DNA of 64,000 bases from Bacillota bacterium (GTDB lineage: Bacteria > Bacillota > Clostridia > Acetivibrionales > DSM-1351): NCBI GenBank assembly GCA_023415305.1, contig JAEZKZ010000102.1, positions 62,001 to 126,000 on the forward strand, read 5' to 3'. The stretch's first letter is position 1. Each line of letters opens with the position of its first letter. This document shows positions 32,701 to 40,721 of the stretch, piece by piece. The translations under genes and the position numbers were made by a program. Under the pieces are notes generated by a model, which worked only from the letters and a program-made list of their open reading frames with translations, ran no database searches and was not told where the DNA came from.

Positions 32701-33296
32701 GCATCATAATCTACAAGGCTGGCCAAGTCTTCATATTCCAAAGCTTCAATCTTTTGAATTTCATGAGAAGTTCTGAAACCATCAAAAAAATGTAAGAAAG
32801 GAAGTCTGCCCTTTATTGCTGCCAAGTGTGCAACCGGTGCTATATCCATTACTTCCTGCACTGACCCGGAAGCCAACATGACAACTCCTGTTTGTCTTGC
32901 TGCCATTACGTCCTGATGGTCTCCAAATATGGACAGAGCCTGGGTTGCAATTGCTCTGGCACTGACGTGAAATACAGCAGGCAGCAATTCTCCTGATACC
33001 TTATACATATTTGGTATCATTAACAGTAATCCTTGTGAAGCGGTAAAGGTTGTAGTCAAAGCTCCTGCCTGCAACGAACCGTGAAGTGTTCCTGCTGCAC
33101 CTGCTTCAGACTGCATCTCTACAACACGGACTTTTTGTCCGAAAATATTTTTTTTACCTTTGGCAGACCATTCATCTACGGATTCCGCCATGTTCGACGA
33201 TGGTGTAATAGGATAGATAGCAGCTACATCTGTATATGCATAGGCAACATATGCAGCAGCCGTGTTACCGTCCACCGTCATTTTAATTTTTGACAT
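29766..33296 (-). CDS. nifJ: Pyruvate:ferredoxin (flavodoxin) oxidoreductase
   Basis: A single-chain 1176-residue PFOR that converts pyruvate and CoA to acetyl-CoA, CO2 and reduced ferredoxin, the central catabolic step in anaerobes. The N-terminal pyrimidine-binding domain (YPITPSSNMAESVDEWSA), the two ferredoxin clusters CIQCNICSLVCP and CTGCGNCADVCP, and the C-terminal thiamine diphosphate domain (CAGCGETPYIKL, ATGCSSIWG, GGDGWAYDIGYGG) are in the expected order and length. GGGGTGG precedes ATG 33296. It follows a small spore-protein-like gene by 31 bases. Confidence 0.97.
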   Translation of the reverse strand: MSKIKMTVDGNTAAAYVAYAYTDVAAIYPITPSSNMAESVDEWSAKGKKNIFGQKVRVVEMQSEAGAAGTLHGSLQAGALTTTFTASQGLLLMIPNMYKVSGELLPAVFHVSARAIATQALSIFGDHQDVMAARQTGVVMLASGSVQEVMDIAPVAHLAAIKGRLPFLHFFDGFRTSHEIQKIEALEYEDLASLVDYDAVKEFRDRSLSPNHPVTRGTAQNPDVYFQNREAANPYYDNIVSIVEDYMNKVGELTGRKHGLFDYYGAPDAENIIIAMGSITDVIEETIDYLNANGEKYGVVKVHLFRPFSAKHLLNVIPKTVKKVAVLDRTKEPGAIGEPLYLDVKAAYYGLENAPLIVGGRFGLASKDTTPAHIKAVYDNLKQPSPKDGFTIGIVDDVTHTSLNIDEHINAAPKSTIKCLFWGLGSDGTVGANKQAIKIIGDHTDKYVQAYFAYDSKKSGGVTMSHLRFGDEPIKSSYLVHEADYIACHNQSYVNQYDLLKGIKKGGTFVLNCLWNEKELEDHLPAELKRQIARNNVQFYTVNAYSIAENIGLGNRINMIMQAAFFKLANIIPIDEAVRYLKEGVVKSYGKKGENVVRINQEAIDKGIDSVVKVNVPESWKDAQDTSNTDIVEPDFIKNILRPSNAMRGEDLPVSTFVELEDGTIPNGTSAYEKRGIAVNVPEWIPENCIQCNICSLVCPHAVIRPVLATDEEMNSAPDTFVTRKAVGKGMEQYQFRIQISPMDCTGCGNCADVCPAKEKALVMKKLSTQTEHEIPNYEFSTTKVSYKGGNFGNKTIKDSQFRKPLYEFSGACAGCGETPYIKLVTQLFGDRMMIANATGCSSIWGASYPASAYTVNNEGKGPAWANSLFEDNAEFGYGFYLGVKQMRERIRDIALQLSDMDIDDNLKAKLGAWVASTEDGEASKGASEDLLEAVKAYSPKDQQQTQLIAELLEKKDYLVKRSIWIVGGDGWAYDIGYGGLDHVLASGDDVNVLVFDTEIYSNTGGQASKATPTSAIAKFASSGKKAAKKDLAGQMMTYGNVYVAQVGIGADRNQLLKAIAEAEAYNGPSIIIAYAPCISHGIKDGMGRSIANSANAVSAGYWHLFRYNPDLKQQGKNPFILDSKEPNSGFRDFLMNQVRFSSLVKEFPAEAEELFSMAEEHAKERYSKLKKMSEG

Positions 33297-33327
33297 AAAA
33301 AAACCACCCCGCTATTTATAAATTTTA

Positions 33328-33519
33328 TTAAAGTCTACTACCGTTATCTACCCATTTTTTTGCTTCTGAAACGCCCTCTTCATCAGGGATAATGACATCT
33401 GTATGCTGCTGCTTTGTTTTTTCCTTGGTCCATGCTGCAGTACCTTCATTATCAGTGGGTCTGTAGGCTGTTAAGCGCCTGTTGTCATGACCGTCAAGTT
33501 GTGCATCTTTTTTACCCAT
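33328..33519 (-). CDS. Small spore-surface-type protein (DUF3787/CDIF630_02480-like)
   Basis: A 63-residue hydrophilic protein with GTAAWTKEK in the middle and a C-terminal block VIIPDEEGVSEAKKWVDNGSRL. This pattern, a conserved tryptophan then an acidic segment and AKxWVDxGS ending, matches the small clostridial DUF3787 family described at the spore surface; the match is by recognition only. GGAGGTAAG precedes ATG 33519. It lies 31 bases upstream of nifJ on the same strand, an odd partner if both are cotranscribed. Confidence 0.7.
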   Translation of the reverse strand: MGKKDAQLDGHDNRRLTAYRPTDNEGTAAWTKEKTKQQHTDVIIPDEEGVSEAKKWVDNGSRL

Positions 33520-33815
33520 AAACTTACCTCCATATACAAAAAAATTTTTACTGATGTTTTAGTTTTTCTTATTTTTACTTATTTATTCTAATTCTTATAG
33601 TTATTCGCCCAAAATTTATCTATTACACAAAACTAAGTGAGTAAATAGTAACTTTGTTCTGTAATTAATCATACAAAGAAGGGAGTGAACTTGTAGATTG
33701 TAAAAAAATATATAAACAGTTATAATTTATATACTAAATAGACACAAAAAAACTCATTATAGATATATAATATATCATCAGCAAATCAATTCAAAAATTC
33801 AGAAGGATGGCTGTT
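33520..33815. other. AT-rich divergent intergenic region
   Basis: It separates the minus-strand nifJ unit from the plus-strand GH2 gene. I see no gene, clear dyad or terminator; it probably carries promoters for both sides. Confidence 0.5.
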
Positions 33816-36203
33816 ATGCAAAAAATAAATCTGAACTATGACTGGTATTACAAAAGTGATTACAATGAGAATTATTTAGAAAACTCTTTTGATGATAGTG
33901 GTTTTGAATTGGTTAATATACCCCATACCAATAAAATTCTCGACTACAATAATTTTGATGAGGCTGAATATCAATTTGTATCCTGTTACAGGAAAAAGCT
34001 TTACATAGCTTCCGAACTGATTGGTAAGGCACTTTTACTAAAGTTTGAGGGTGTTTCATCGTATGCAGAAGTATATTTAAACGGTAGTTTTATCGGAGAG
34101 CATTCAGGGGGTTATACGCCTTTTGAATTTGATATATCCGATAGGGTTCAATATGGTAAAAACAATTCACTGGTAGTGGTATGCGATTCTACAGAGATGA
34201 AAGACATCCCGCCCTTTGGCAAGGTCATTGACTATCTTGTCTATGGAGGAATATATCGTGAAGTGTGGCTGGAAATCAGAGAGAAAGCATATATAAAAAA
34301 TATTTTTATAAGAACATATGATGTTCTGACACCTGAAAAAACATTGGATATAGATATAGAACTTTCACAGGCTTATCCGGACATGTATATTGAGTTTAAA
34401 ATACACGATGCTGAGAGACGGCTTGTTAGCCGGTTTACCTATCCGATGGGAAATTCAGTATGGGGTAACACCCGGGGAAAGGTATCGAATGTCCTGATTT
34501 GGGATATTGAGAATCCCGTAATATATAAAATGGAGGCCCGGTTAAAAATAAATCAAATTGTAATTGATAGCTGTGAGACCAGGTTCGGATTCAGAGAAGC
34601 TGTATTCAGACCGGAGGGCTTTTATCTGAACGGGAAAAAAATAAAGCTGATTGGCTTAAACAGGCATCAGTCTTATCCCTATGTCGGTTATGCAATGCCG
34701 GAATCAGCTCAAAAAAAGGATGCCGACCTGCTTAAATATGAACTGGGAGTTAACATGGTACGAACCTCCCATTATCCACAATCCAGACATTTCCTTGACA
34801 GGTGTGACGAAATTGGACTGCTGGTATTTGAGGAAATCCCAGGCTGGCAACATGTGGGGAAGGAAAAGTGGAAGGAGCTGTCCTGCCAAAATGTGAGGGA
34901 TATGATTCTAAGGGACAGAAATCACCCGAGTATTGTATTGTGGGGGGTAAGAATCAATGAATCCGCCGATTATGATGAGTTCTACCATAATACCAACAGA
35001 ATTGCCCATGAATTGGATAATACCCGGCAGACCGGAGGTGTGAGGAACTTTAAGGACAGCAGTCTGCTGGAGGATGTTTATACCTATAACGATTTTATTC
35101 ATAATGGCAGTAATTCAGCACTTGAGCTGCCTTCAAGGGTGACGAAAACCAATGCCCCCTATCTTGTTACAGAACACAATGGACATATGTTTCCTACCAA
35201 GCGCTTTGACAATGAGAGCAGAAGGCTGGAGCATGCCTTGAGACATATGAGGGTTCTGGATACTATGATGGGCAGCAGCAGAATAAGCGGTGCCATTGGC
35301 TGGTGCATGTCCGACTATAACACTCATAAGGATTTCGGAAGCGGAGACAGAATATGCTATCACGGTGTCAGTGATATGTTCAGAATACCTAAGCTTGCCT
35401 GGTATGTATATGCATCCCAGCAGGACCTCGTTCCAGTGCTGGAACTCTCTTCATCCATGGATATAGGAGAACATTCCGGAGGAGATATCGGAACCGTATA
35501 TGCCTTTACCAACTGTGACTATATAAAACTCTACAAGGATAATGAGTTTATTAAGACCTTTTATCCTGACAGGAAGCAGTTCCCTAATCTGAAACACGCC
35601 CCGATAAAAATTGATGATTTCATTGGAGACCTTCTTACAAAGTATGAGAATATTACCGGTAAGGACTCTCTTAGAATGAAAAGCGTATTAAGGGATGTTT
35701 CCAAATTCGGAATGAATCTTCCCTTTGGCTCGAAGCTTCTTATGGGAAGGCTGATGCTTAAATACAAGCTCTCAATGGATGACGGTATGAGACTTTTCGG
35801 AACATACGTAAGTAATTGGGGCGGCCAGCGCATCAGCTTCAGATTTGAAGGCTATAAGAACAATGAGGTGGTAAAGAGTGTAACAAAGTCAACTTCAGAG
35901 ACTTCCTGCCTTAAAGTTGAAGCTGACAGCAGTGTATTAGTTGAAGCCGGGACTTACGATGTAACAAGGATTGTATTAAAAGCAACCGATCAAAACGGTA
36001 ATATTATGAACTATGCAAATGATGCTATGGCAATTGAAGCCAAAGGACCAATAGAGATTATGAGCCCAAAATGCATAGCCCTGATCGGTGGAGTTAGAGC
36101 CTTCTGGATAAAAACAAAAGGCAGTTCGGGCAAAGGTATTGTAAGAATTAAATCTGAGAAATATGGAGTTCATCAATTAGAGTTTGAGGTAGTAAAAGAA
36201 TAA
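33816..36203 (+). CDS. Glycoside hydrolase family 2 protein (beta-galactosidase/glucuronidase type)
   Basis: A 795-residue GH2 enzyme with the N-terminal sugar-binding jelly roll (residues ~15-180), an immunoglobulin-like domain and the TIM barrel (~270-560). Likely acid/base E382 lies in WGVRINES and likely nucleophile E453 in LVTEHNGHMF. No signal peptide is seen, so it acts in the cytoplasm on imported oligosaccharides. The C-terminal ~230 residues are additional beta-rich domains. The substrate may be a beta-galactoside, beta-mannoside or beta-glucuronide and cannot be decided. ATG 33816 is chosen for its spacing from AAGGATGG. No transporter adjoins it. Confidence 0.88.
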   Translation: MQKINLNYDWYYKSDYNENYLENSFDDSGFELVNIPHTNKILDYNNFDEAEYQFVSCYRKKLYIASELIGKALLLKFEGVSSYAEVYLNGSFIGEHSGGYTPFEFDISDRVQYGKNNSLVVVCDSTEMKDIPPFGKVIDYLVYGGIYREVWLEIREKAYIKNIFIRTYDVLTPEKTLDIDIELSQAYPDMYIEFKIHDAERRLVSRFTYPMGNSVWGNTRGKVSNVLIWDIENPVIYKMEARLKINQIVIDSCETRFGFREAVFRPEGFYLNGKKIKLIGLNRHQSYPYVGYAMPESAQKKDADLLKYELGVNMVRTSHYPQSRHFLDRCDEIGLLVFEEIPGWQHVGKEKWKELSCQNVRDMILRDRNHPSIVLWGVRINESADYDEFYHNTNRIAHELDNTRQTGGVRNFKDSSLLEDVYTYNDFIHNGSNSALELPSRVTKTNAPYLVTEHNGHMFPTKRFDNESRRLEHALRHMRVLDTMMGSSRISGAIGWCMSDYNTHKDFGSGDRICYHGVSDMFRIPKLAWYVYASQQDLVPVLELSSSMDIGEHSGGDIGTVYAFTNCDYIKLYKDNEFIKTFYPDRKQFPNLKHAPIKIDDFIGDLLTKYENITGKDSLRMKSVLRDVSKFGMNLPFGSKLLMGRLMLKYKLSMDDGMRLFGTYVSNWGGQRISFRFEGYKNNEVVKSVTKSTSETSCLKVEADSSVLVEAGTYDVTRIVLKATDQNGNIMNYANDAMAIEAKGPIEIMSPKCIALIGGVRAFWIKTKGSSGKGIVRIKSEKYGVHQLEFEVVKE

Positions 36204-36226
36204 ATTGCTGAATGTAATGGTCTCGT

Positions 36227-36281
36227 AATATCAAAGCTAATATACAGAGCTGTACTATCAACTCGAATATTAGCTGATATT
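36227..36281. terminator. AT-rich hairpin between convergent genes
   Basis: AATATCAAAGCTAATA (36227-36242) pairs with TATTAGCTGATATT (36268-36281) over 14 bp with a 2-base bulge. Its position between two convergent genes suggests bidirectional termination. Confidence 0.6.
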
Positions 36282-36298
36282 ATTTAACAGTAAGTGAG

Positions 36299-37174
36299 TT
36301 ACTGAGTTTTTACAAGCTTTAAAAACTTTACCGCGAAAGGTATTGCCACTCCGCCAAGGATAACGAAGGTTCCTACAAGACCGATCAATTGGGGCAGCGG
36401 TAGTCGTATTCCGTAATAATTCTGAACAATAGATTGGATGATAACCATTATCCCTACCAAAGCAAGTAAAACCAGTAGAAGCGGTGTGAGTATATAGCCG
36501 CGCCGATCCTTTTTATACAGCCAAAAAGCACATAGTATACAGGCAGGCAAGATAACCCCCAGGTCTATTGCAAAGGTTGGTACTGTTGTATATATTTCCA
36601 AAGCGTCTATTGAACCTGTGATGTCCCCGCTTAAGGTTGCAGGCAATATAAAAAAAATCATCCAGCACAGGGTAGAACAACCACCCACAAAAATAGTAAT
36701 TAGTGGACCTGTAAACCTCTTATCATATACCGATTTCGGATACGGTTCCTGTTTCATCAGCCCGGCGAGATTCCATATAAAGGAATACAGTGCTGTACCG
36801 AATAAGACTAAATATAAAATATAAATTCTATTAAAGGAGAACTCGGTAACTAGGCAAATTGCATGATATAAAAGACCGCTTAGCAAAGAGACCTTTACAA
36901 AACGAATCCACAAATATTTTCCCTCTAAAAACACGCCTGCAATTATAAGGATACCTACAACCAGCATTGTGATATCCGTCCCTTTACCAGTGGCTGCTTT
37001 AAGAATTGTATCATGGGCATATATGCCATCTCCAAACAAATAACTCTTTTCTCCATATGTATTAATAACCTCAAGTCGGCTACCTCCACTGGAATAGAAA
37101 ATGCCGATACACGCAGATATCATCATAAGAACAGCTGCTATCAGCGAGAGTACATCAAATTTTATCTTTACCAT
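36299..37174 (-). CDS. Multi-pass membrane protein of unknown function
   Basis: A 291-residue protein with about eight hydrophobic helices, beginning LSLIAAVLMMISACIGIFY. I do not recognise a family. Its start lies inside the 3' end of the MarR-type gene (20-base overlap), so the two are translationally coupled and this membrane protein is the likely target of that regulator. ATG 37174 is preferred over ATG 37183 because AGCAGGA is then correctly spaced. Confidence 0.75.
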   Translation of the reverse strand: MVKIKFDVLSLIAAVLMMISACIGIFYSSGGSRLEVINTYGEKSYLFGDGIYAHDTILKAATGKGTDITMLVVGILIIAGVFLEGKYLWIRFVKVSLLSGLLYHAICLVTEFSFNRIYILYLVLFGTALYSFIWNLAGLMKQEPYPKSVYDKRFTGPLITIFVGGCSTLCWMIFFILPATLSGDITGSIDALEIYTTVPTFAIDLGVILPACILCAFWLYKKDRRGYILTPLLLVLLALVGIMVIIQSIVQNYYGIRLPLPQLIGLVGTFVILGGVAIPFAVKFLKLVKTQ

Positions 37175-37625
37175 GAAAATCATCCTGCTTTCTAAAATTA
37201 TCTAAATTGCTAAATAATTTATTACAGACATTATTAACCGTATCAAGCTGTTCTTCTTTGACTCCTTCAAAGAGTTGCCTAGTATAGAGGATTCCCAGCT
37301 CTTCATTTGCTTTTAAAAATTCCTTTGTCTTGTTTGTTAATTGTACTTCCAGAGTTCTTGCGTCCTTTTTTCCCTGACACAATTCTACATAACCCTTGTT
37401 ACGCATGATCTCCAACATTTTTCTAACATTTTGTCGGGTTGTTCCGTTTACTTCAGCAATGCGGTTAATTGATAAGTCTGTTTCGGGCATATTTGAAACA
37501 ATAATAAGCAGAAACCACTGTTTCAGGCTCAAGTCATCAAATAGTCCATCTCCTTTACTTTGTATCTTGTTTGCTACAATGAGAATGTTTCCAAATGTTA
37601 TCTGTGCTTTCTGAATCCAATCCAT
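37155..37625 (-). CDS. MarR-family regulator
   Basis: A 156-residue winged-helix regulator. The recognition region LSINRIAEVNGTTRQNVRKMLEIMRNKGYVEL and the wing KKDARTLEVQLT fit MarR. ATG 37625 follows TGGAGA; an ATG 14 codons upstream would place the operators inside the gene. Two near-identical palindromes directly upstream are likely its own operators. The gene overlaps a membrane protein gene that it probably controls. Confidence 0.88.
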   Translation of the reverse strand: MDWIQKAQITFGNILIVANKIQSKGDGLFDDLSLKQWFLLIIVSNMPETDLSINRIAEVNGTTRQNVRKMLEIMRNKGYVELCQGKKDARTLEVQLTNKTKEFLKANEELGILYTRQLFEGVKEEQLDTVNNVCNKLFSNLDNFRKQDDFHGKDKI

Positions 37626-37638
37626 TTTTTTCTCCAAT

Positions 37639-37677
37639 ATGCAACTAGTTGCATTTATTTTATGCAATTAGTTGCAT
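37639..37677. promoter_or_regulatory. Twin palindromic operators of the MarR gene
   Basis: ATGCAACTAGTTGCAT (37639-37654) is a perfect 16-bp palindrome. ATGCAATTAGTTGCAT (37662-37677) is the same with one change. The centres are 23 bp apart and lie 14-52 bp upstream of the MarR start codon. Confidence 0.8.
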
Positions 37678-37794
37678 ATTGTCAAGAGCTTTATGCAAAA
37701 GGATTCAATAAAAGGATTCTGAGCGTAGCACTTTATTCTCGGCATTACATATTATGTAGTATACTATTATGTTAATCAGAGGAGGCATTCTAAG

Positions 37795-38739
37795 GTGCAA
37801 AAATGGCCATTTTTTAATAAACCGAAAGTTCAACCCGAACAGAAACAGGAGGCGGCCCAGCAGGCTATACCCAACGGTATGACCATGCCAGCGCAGCAGC
37901 AGAAGCCCAACCAGCAGGCCATGCCCAACGGCATGACCATGCCAGCGCAGCAGCAGAAGCCGAACCAGCAGGCCATACCCAACAGCATGACCATGCCTGC
38001 TCAGCAGCAGAAGCCCAACCAGCAGGCCATGCCCAACGGCATGACCATGCCCCTTCCTACTGTACCTGCACCCAAGGATAATTCCATGTATATGAGCCCA
38101 GTCAAGAATATGAAAATGGGTCATAATAATGATGACATTATGGGTCAGTACATGAATAAACCCAATATAATGGGTCAACAGCAAATGGAAAATAATAATC
38201 TCTTATCAGAACAAATGAAAAATTACAATATGATGGGTCAGCATATGAAAAATGATGAAAGTATGATGGGCAATTCCATGAAGGGTGAGGATATGGAGGA
38301 CCAGCTCGATAGCCAGGTAAGTATGGCTGAAGCTCTGGAACTTATTAAAGCAGCAGTTGAAGGAGAGAGAGAAGACAGGATGTTTTATGATTTCCTTATA
38401 AATAATGCCCCTAATAACAAGGACAGAGAAATTATAAAGGGTATCAGAGATGATGAAATTAGACATGCAAAATTATTCCGTCGACTATATTTTGAACTTA
38501 CCGGTAAAGTTATCAGTCCTAAACAGGAGGTTGACTTCCAAAAACCAGCAAATTATTGTGAGGGCCTAATAAGGGCGTTAATGGGTGAGCAAAATGCTGT
38601 GAGAAAATATCGCAAGATATTGTTTGCCATGAAGGAAAGAAGTCATATAAATACTTTAACTGAAATTATAACCGATGAGATAAGACACGCTTCATTATAC
38701 AATCTGTTAATTCATAATAATGACTGCAAGTATCAGTAA
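37795..38739 (+). CDS. Ferritin-like protein with an N-terminal Met/Gln/Pro repeat region
   Basis: A 314-residue protein in two parts. Residues ~24-87 hold three full 18-residue repeats (A[IM]PNGMTMPAQQQKPNQQ) and a partial fourth; residues ~90-170 continue Met- and Asn-rich. Residues ~175-310 form a four-helix ferritin/rubrerythrin-like domain with the di-iron pattern E191/E193, E221-x-x-H224, E265 and E295-x-x-H298. The low-complexity arm resembles exposed coat or copper-binding segments, but its role is unknown. Start is GTG 37795 with GGAGG nine bases upstream. A terminator follows. Confidence 0.78.
   Translation: MQKWPFFNKPKVQPEQKQEAAQQAIPNGMTMPAQQQKPNQQAMPNGMTMPAQQQKPNQQAIPNSMTMPAQQQKPNQQAMPNGMTMPLPTVPAPKDNSMYMSPVKNMKMGHNNDDIMGQYMNKPNIMGQQQMENNNLLSEQMKNYNMMGQHMKNDESMMGNSMKGEDMEDQLDSQVSMAEALELIKAAVEGEREDRMFYDFLINNAPNNKDREIIKGIRDDEIRHAKLFRRLYFELTGKVISPKQEVDFQKPANYCEGLIRALMGEQNAVRKYRKILFAMKERSHINTLTEIITDEIRHASLYNLLIHNNDCKYQ
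37864..38055 (+). repeat. In-frame 54-bp tandem repeats
   Basis: Three near-identical 54-bp units begin at 37864, 37918 and 37972, followed by about 30 bases of a fourth. They encode the 18-residue Met/Gln/Pro repeats of the ferritin-like protein. The high identity at DNA level implies recent expansion or gene conversion. The local base composition is richer in C than the flanks. Confidence 0.92.
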
Positions 38740-38754
38740 GGGTCAAAAGGATTA

Positions 38755-38791
38755 CTGAAGAACAGTCGGGCTTATGCCTGGCTGTTTTTCA
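38755..38791 (+). terminator. Terminator after the ferritin-like gene
   Basis: CTGAAGAACAGTCGGG (38755-38770) pairs with CCTGGCTGTTTTTCAG (38777-38792), with some G-U pairs. The T-run is within the descending arm. Confidence 0.75.
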
Positions 38792-39131
38792 GTGTATAGG
38801 AATTCATGCCTTTTATAGTCGGTGAAAATGCCATTAAACTCGAGCTGGAAATATTAAATCATTCCTTTAGTTCACACAGCTAATTTAAGATGGACAGCAC
38901 GTTCGCTATAACTACTTAAAACTATTTGGTAATTATGCTTATGGGAAATATCCTGATGATTTATGCAAAATAGCTAAATTTATGCCTAAAGGGTGTACAT
39001 AGTCAGACTTTTAGGTTAAATTGTATGTATATAAGAAAGGATTACCTAATAAAATAGTCACTGATTATTATTTTGGTGATCAGATATGGATATGCGGATT
39101 GCTGCATAAAAAAATATAAAAGAGGCTGATT
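38792..39131. other. Intergenic region with a possible degraded coding remnant
   Basis: No intact gene is present. A 37-codon frame with no start or ribosome site runs from about 38890 to TAG near 39002 (reading ...YNYLKLFGNYAYGKYPDDLC...) and looks protein-like, so it may be the tail of a decayed gene. The final ~60 bases before the DedA gene are AT-rich, with no clear promoter hexamers. Confidence 0.4.
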
Positions 39132-39779
39132 ATGGATATAGTACTTAAGTTTTTTGATTTTGTAATGCACTTGGACAAGAATCTGACCCAACTGGCAAAT
39201 GATTTCGGGATTTGGACGTATCTTATTCTATTTTTAGTGATTTTCTGTGAAACAGGTCTTGTTATAACACCGTTTTTACCTGGTGATTCAATGATATTTG
39301 TAATAGGTGCACTGGCCGCCAGCGGCGATTTGAACTTCCCGGTGATAATTGCAGTTCTTATTGCAGCTGCCATATTGGGAGATACGTGCAACTATCATAT
39401 CGGAAAGTTCATTGGTCCGGCAATTTTCAAAAAGGACAACGTAAGATTCCTAAAAAAAGAATATCTTATCAAAACTCATAATTTTTATGAAAAGCATGGC
39501 GGAAAAACCATTATTATTGCGAGGTTTATTCCCATTATAAGAACTTTTGCCCCGTTTGTTGCGGGAATGGGTTCAATGAGTTACCCAAAATTCATAAGTT
39601 ATAATATTATCGGCGGAATTTCATGGGTTGCACTCTTCTCCTTTGGTGGCTTCTTCTTCGGAAACATGCCTATTGTTGAGAACAATTTCAGTCTTGTGAT
39701 AATTGCCATAATATTCATTTCTCTTGTACCTGGTGTAATTACGTATTTAAAGGAAAGAAAATCAACACCTGCTGAATAG
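39132..39779 (+). CDS. DedA family membrane protein
   Basis: A 215-residue polytopic membrane protein of the DedA/VTT family, implicated in phospholipid or undecaprenyl-phosphate flipping and membrane homeostasis. Family signatures are FCETGLVITPFLPGDS near the N-terminus and the basic re-entrant motif IARFIPIIRTFAPFVAGMGSM. It lies downstream of a long leader and is followed by a terminator, so it appears to be a single-gene unit. Confidence 0.92.
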   Translation: MDIVLKFFDFVMHLDKNLTQLANDFGIWTYLILFLVIFCETGLVITPFLPGDSMIFVIGALAASGDLNFPVIIAVLIAAAILGDTCNYHIGKFIGPAIFKKDNVRFLKKEYLIKTHNFYEKHGGKTIIIARFIPIIRTFAPFVAGMGSMSYPKFISYNIIGGISWVALFSFGGFFFGNMPIVENNFSLVIIAIIFISLVPGVITYLKERKSTPAE

Positions 39780-39817
39780 CTGATAAAAAACCAAAAAATG
39801 CTGAAAATACAAAAGTT

Positions 39818-39864
39818 CCGGCTTGCTGATAACATTGTTATAATGTAGGGCAGCCGGTTTTTTA
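39818..39864 (+). terminator. Terminator after the DedA gene
   Basis: CCGGCTTGC (39818-39826) pairs with GCAGCCGG (39850-39857), with an internal ATAAC/GTTAT hairpin. TTTTTTATT follows. Confidence 0.75.
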
Positions 39865-40046
39865 TTGTTCCTTACTTAATATCATTGCTATTAAACATAT
39901 CTGAATTTAATATTATAAAAGTTCACCCAAAGTTCACAATTTTTATTTATAATTTATTAAGAAATGAAAAATTTTGAAAATATTGAAGAATTCCTCGACG
40001 TAAATGACGTCGGTTTCCAATCAGAGTGTTAAAGGAGGCTGTGGCT

Positions 40047-40721
40047 TTGATTAAAATATTGCTTGCCGATGATGAAGAAAGAATGAGAAGACTGGTTTCA
40101 GACTTTCTGAAAAGACAGGGATATGCCGTTGTTCAAGCTGAGAATGGACAGCAGGCTATTGAAATATTTAATATAACAGGAGATACTCTGGATCTGATAA
40201 TTCTGGATGTAATGATGCCAGGGATGGATGGCTGGGAAGTTCTGAGGCATATACGCCGTAATTCCAGACTTCCTGTTATAATGCTTACTGCCAAAAGTAC
40301 CGAAGCTGATGAATTGTTCGGATTCGGGCTGGGTGCTGATGAATATATTACTAAGCCCTTTAGTCCGATGATACTCATTGCAAGAGTACAGGCAGTACTG
40401 AAGAGATATAACATGGTGATAAGTGAGAAAAAGAACTACAGCGGACTTGAAATAGATCAGTCAGCCCATACTGTCACTTGCGACGGAGAAGAGGTTGAAC
40501 TGACTCCAAAGGAATTTCAACTGCTGGTATACCTTTGTGACAATGTTGGAATAGCCCTATCCAGGGATAAAATATTGAATTCGGTTTGGGACTATGAATA
40601 TTTCGGAGATGCCAGAACTGTGGATACCCATATAAAAAAACTCAGGCTGAAGCTGGGCAAGAAAGGCGATTACATACAAACTATAAGGGGACTGGGCTAT
40701 AAATTCGAGGTGTCCAAATGA
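40047..40721 (+). CDS. Two-component response regulator, OmpR/PhoB family
   Basis: A 224-residue regulator with receiver acids DDEE at 8-11, phospho-Asp in LIILDVMMPGMDGWE, Lys in YITKPFS, and a winged-helix domain (TPKEFQLLVYLCDN...DARTVDTHIKKLRLKLG...RGLGYKFEV). The likely start is TTG 40047, eight bases after AAAGGAGG; an in-frame GTG at 40041 is too close to that site. It overlaps the kinase gene by 4 bases. Confidence 0.93.
   Translation: MIKILLADDEERMRRLVSDFLKRQGYAVVQAENGQQAIEIFNITGDTLDLIILDVMMPGMDGWEVLRHIRRNSRLPVIMLTAKSTEADELFGFGLGADEYITKPFSPMILIARVQAVLKRYNMVISEKKNYSGLEIDQSAHTVTCDGEEVELTPKEFQLLVYLCDNVGIALSRDKILNSVWDYEYFGDARTVDTHIKKLRLKLGKKGDYIQTIRGLGYKFEVSK

Noticed and set aside
37705..38184. 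159-codon minus-strand frame with repeated HAVGHGLLVGLLLL segments
   Set aside because: It is the antisense shadow of the Met/Gln/Pro repeats in the ferritin-like gene; the repeats arise from the same 54-bp units.
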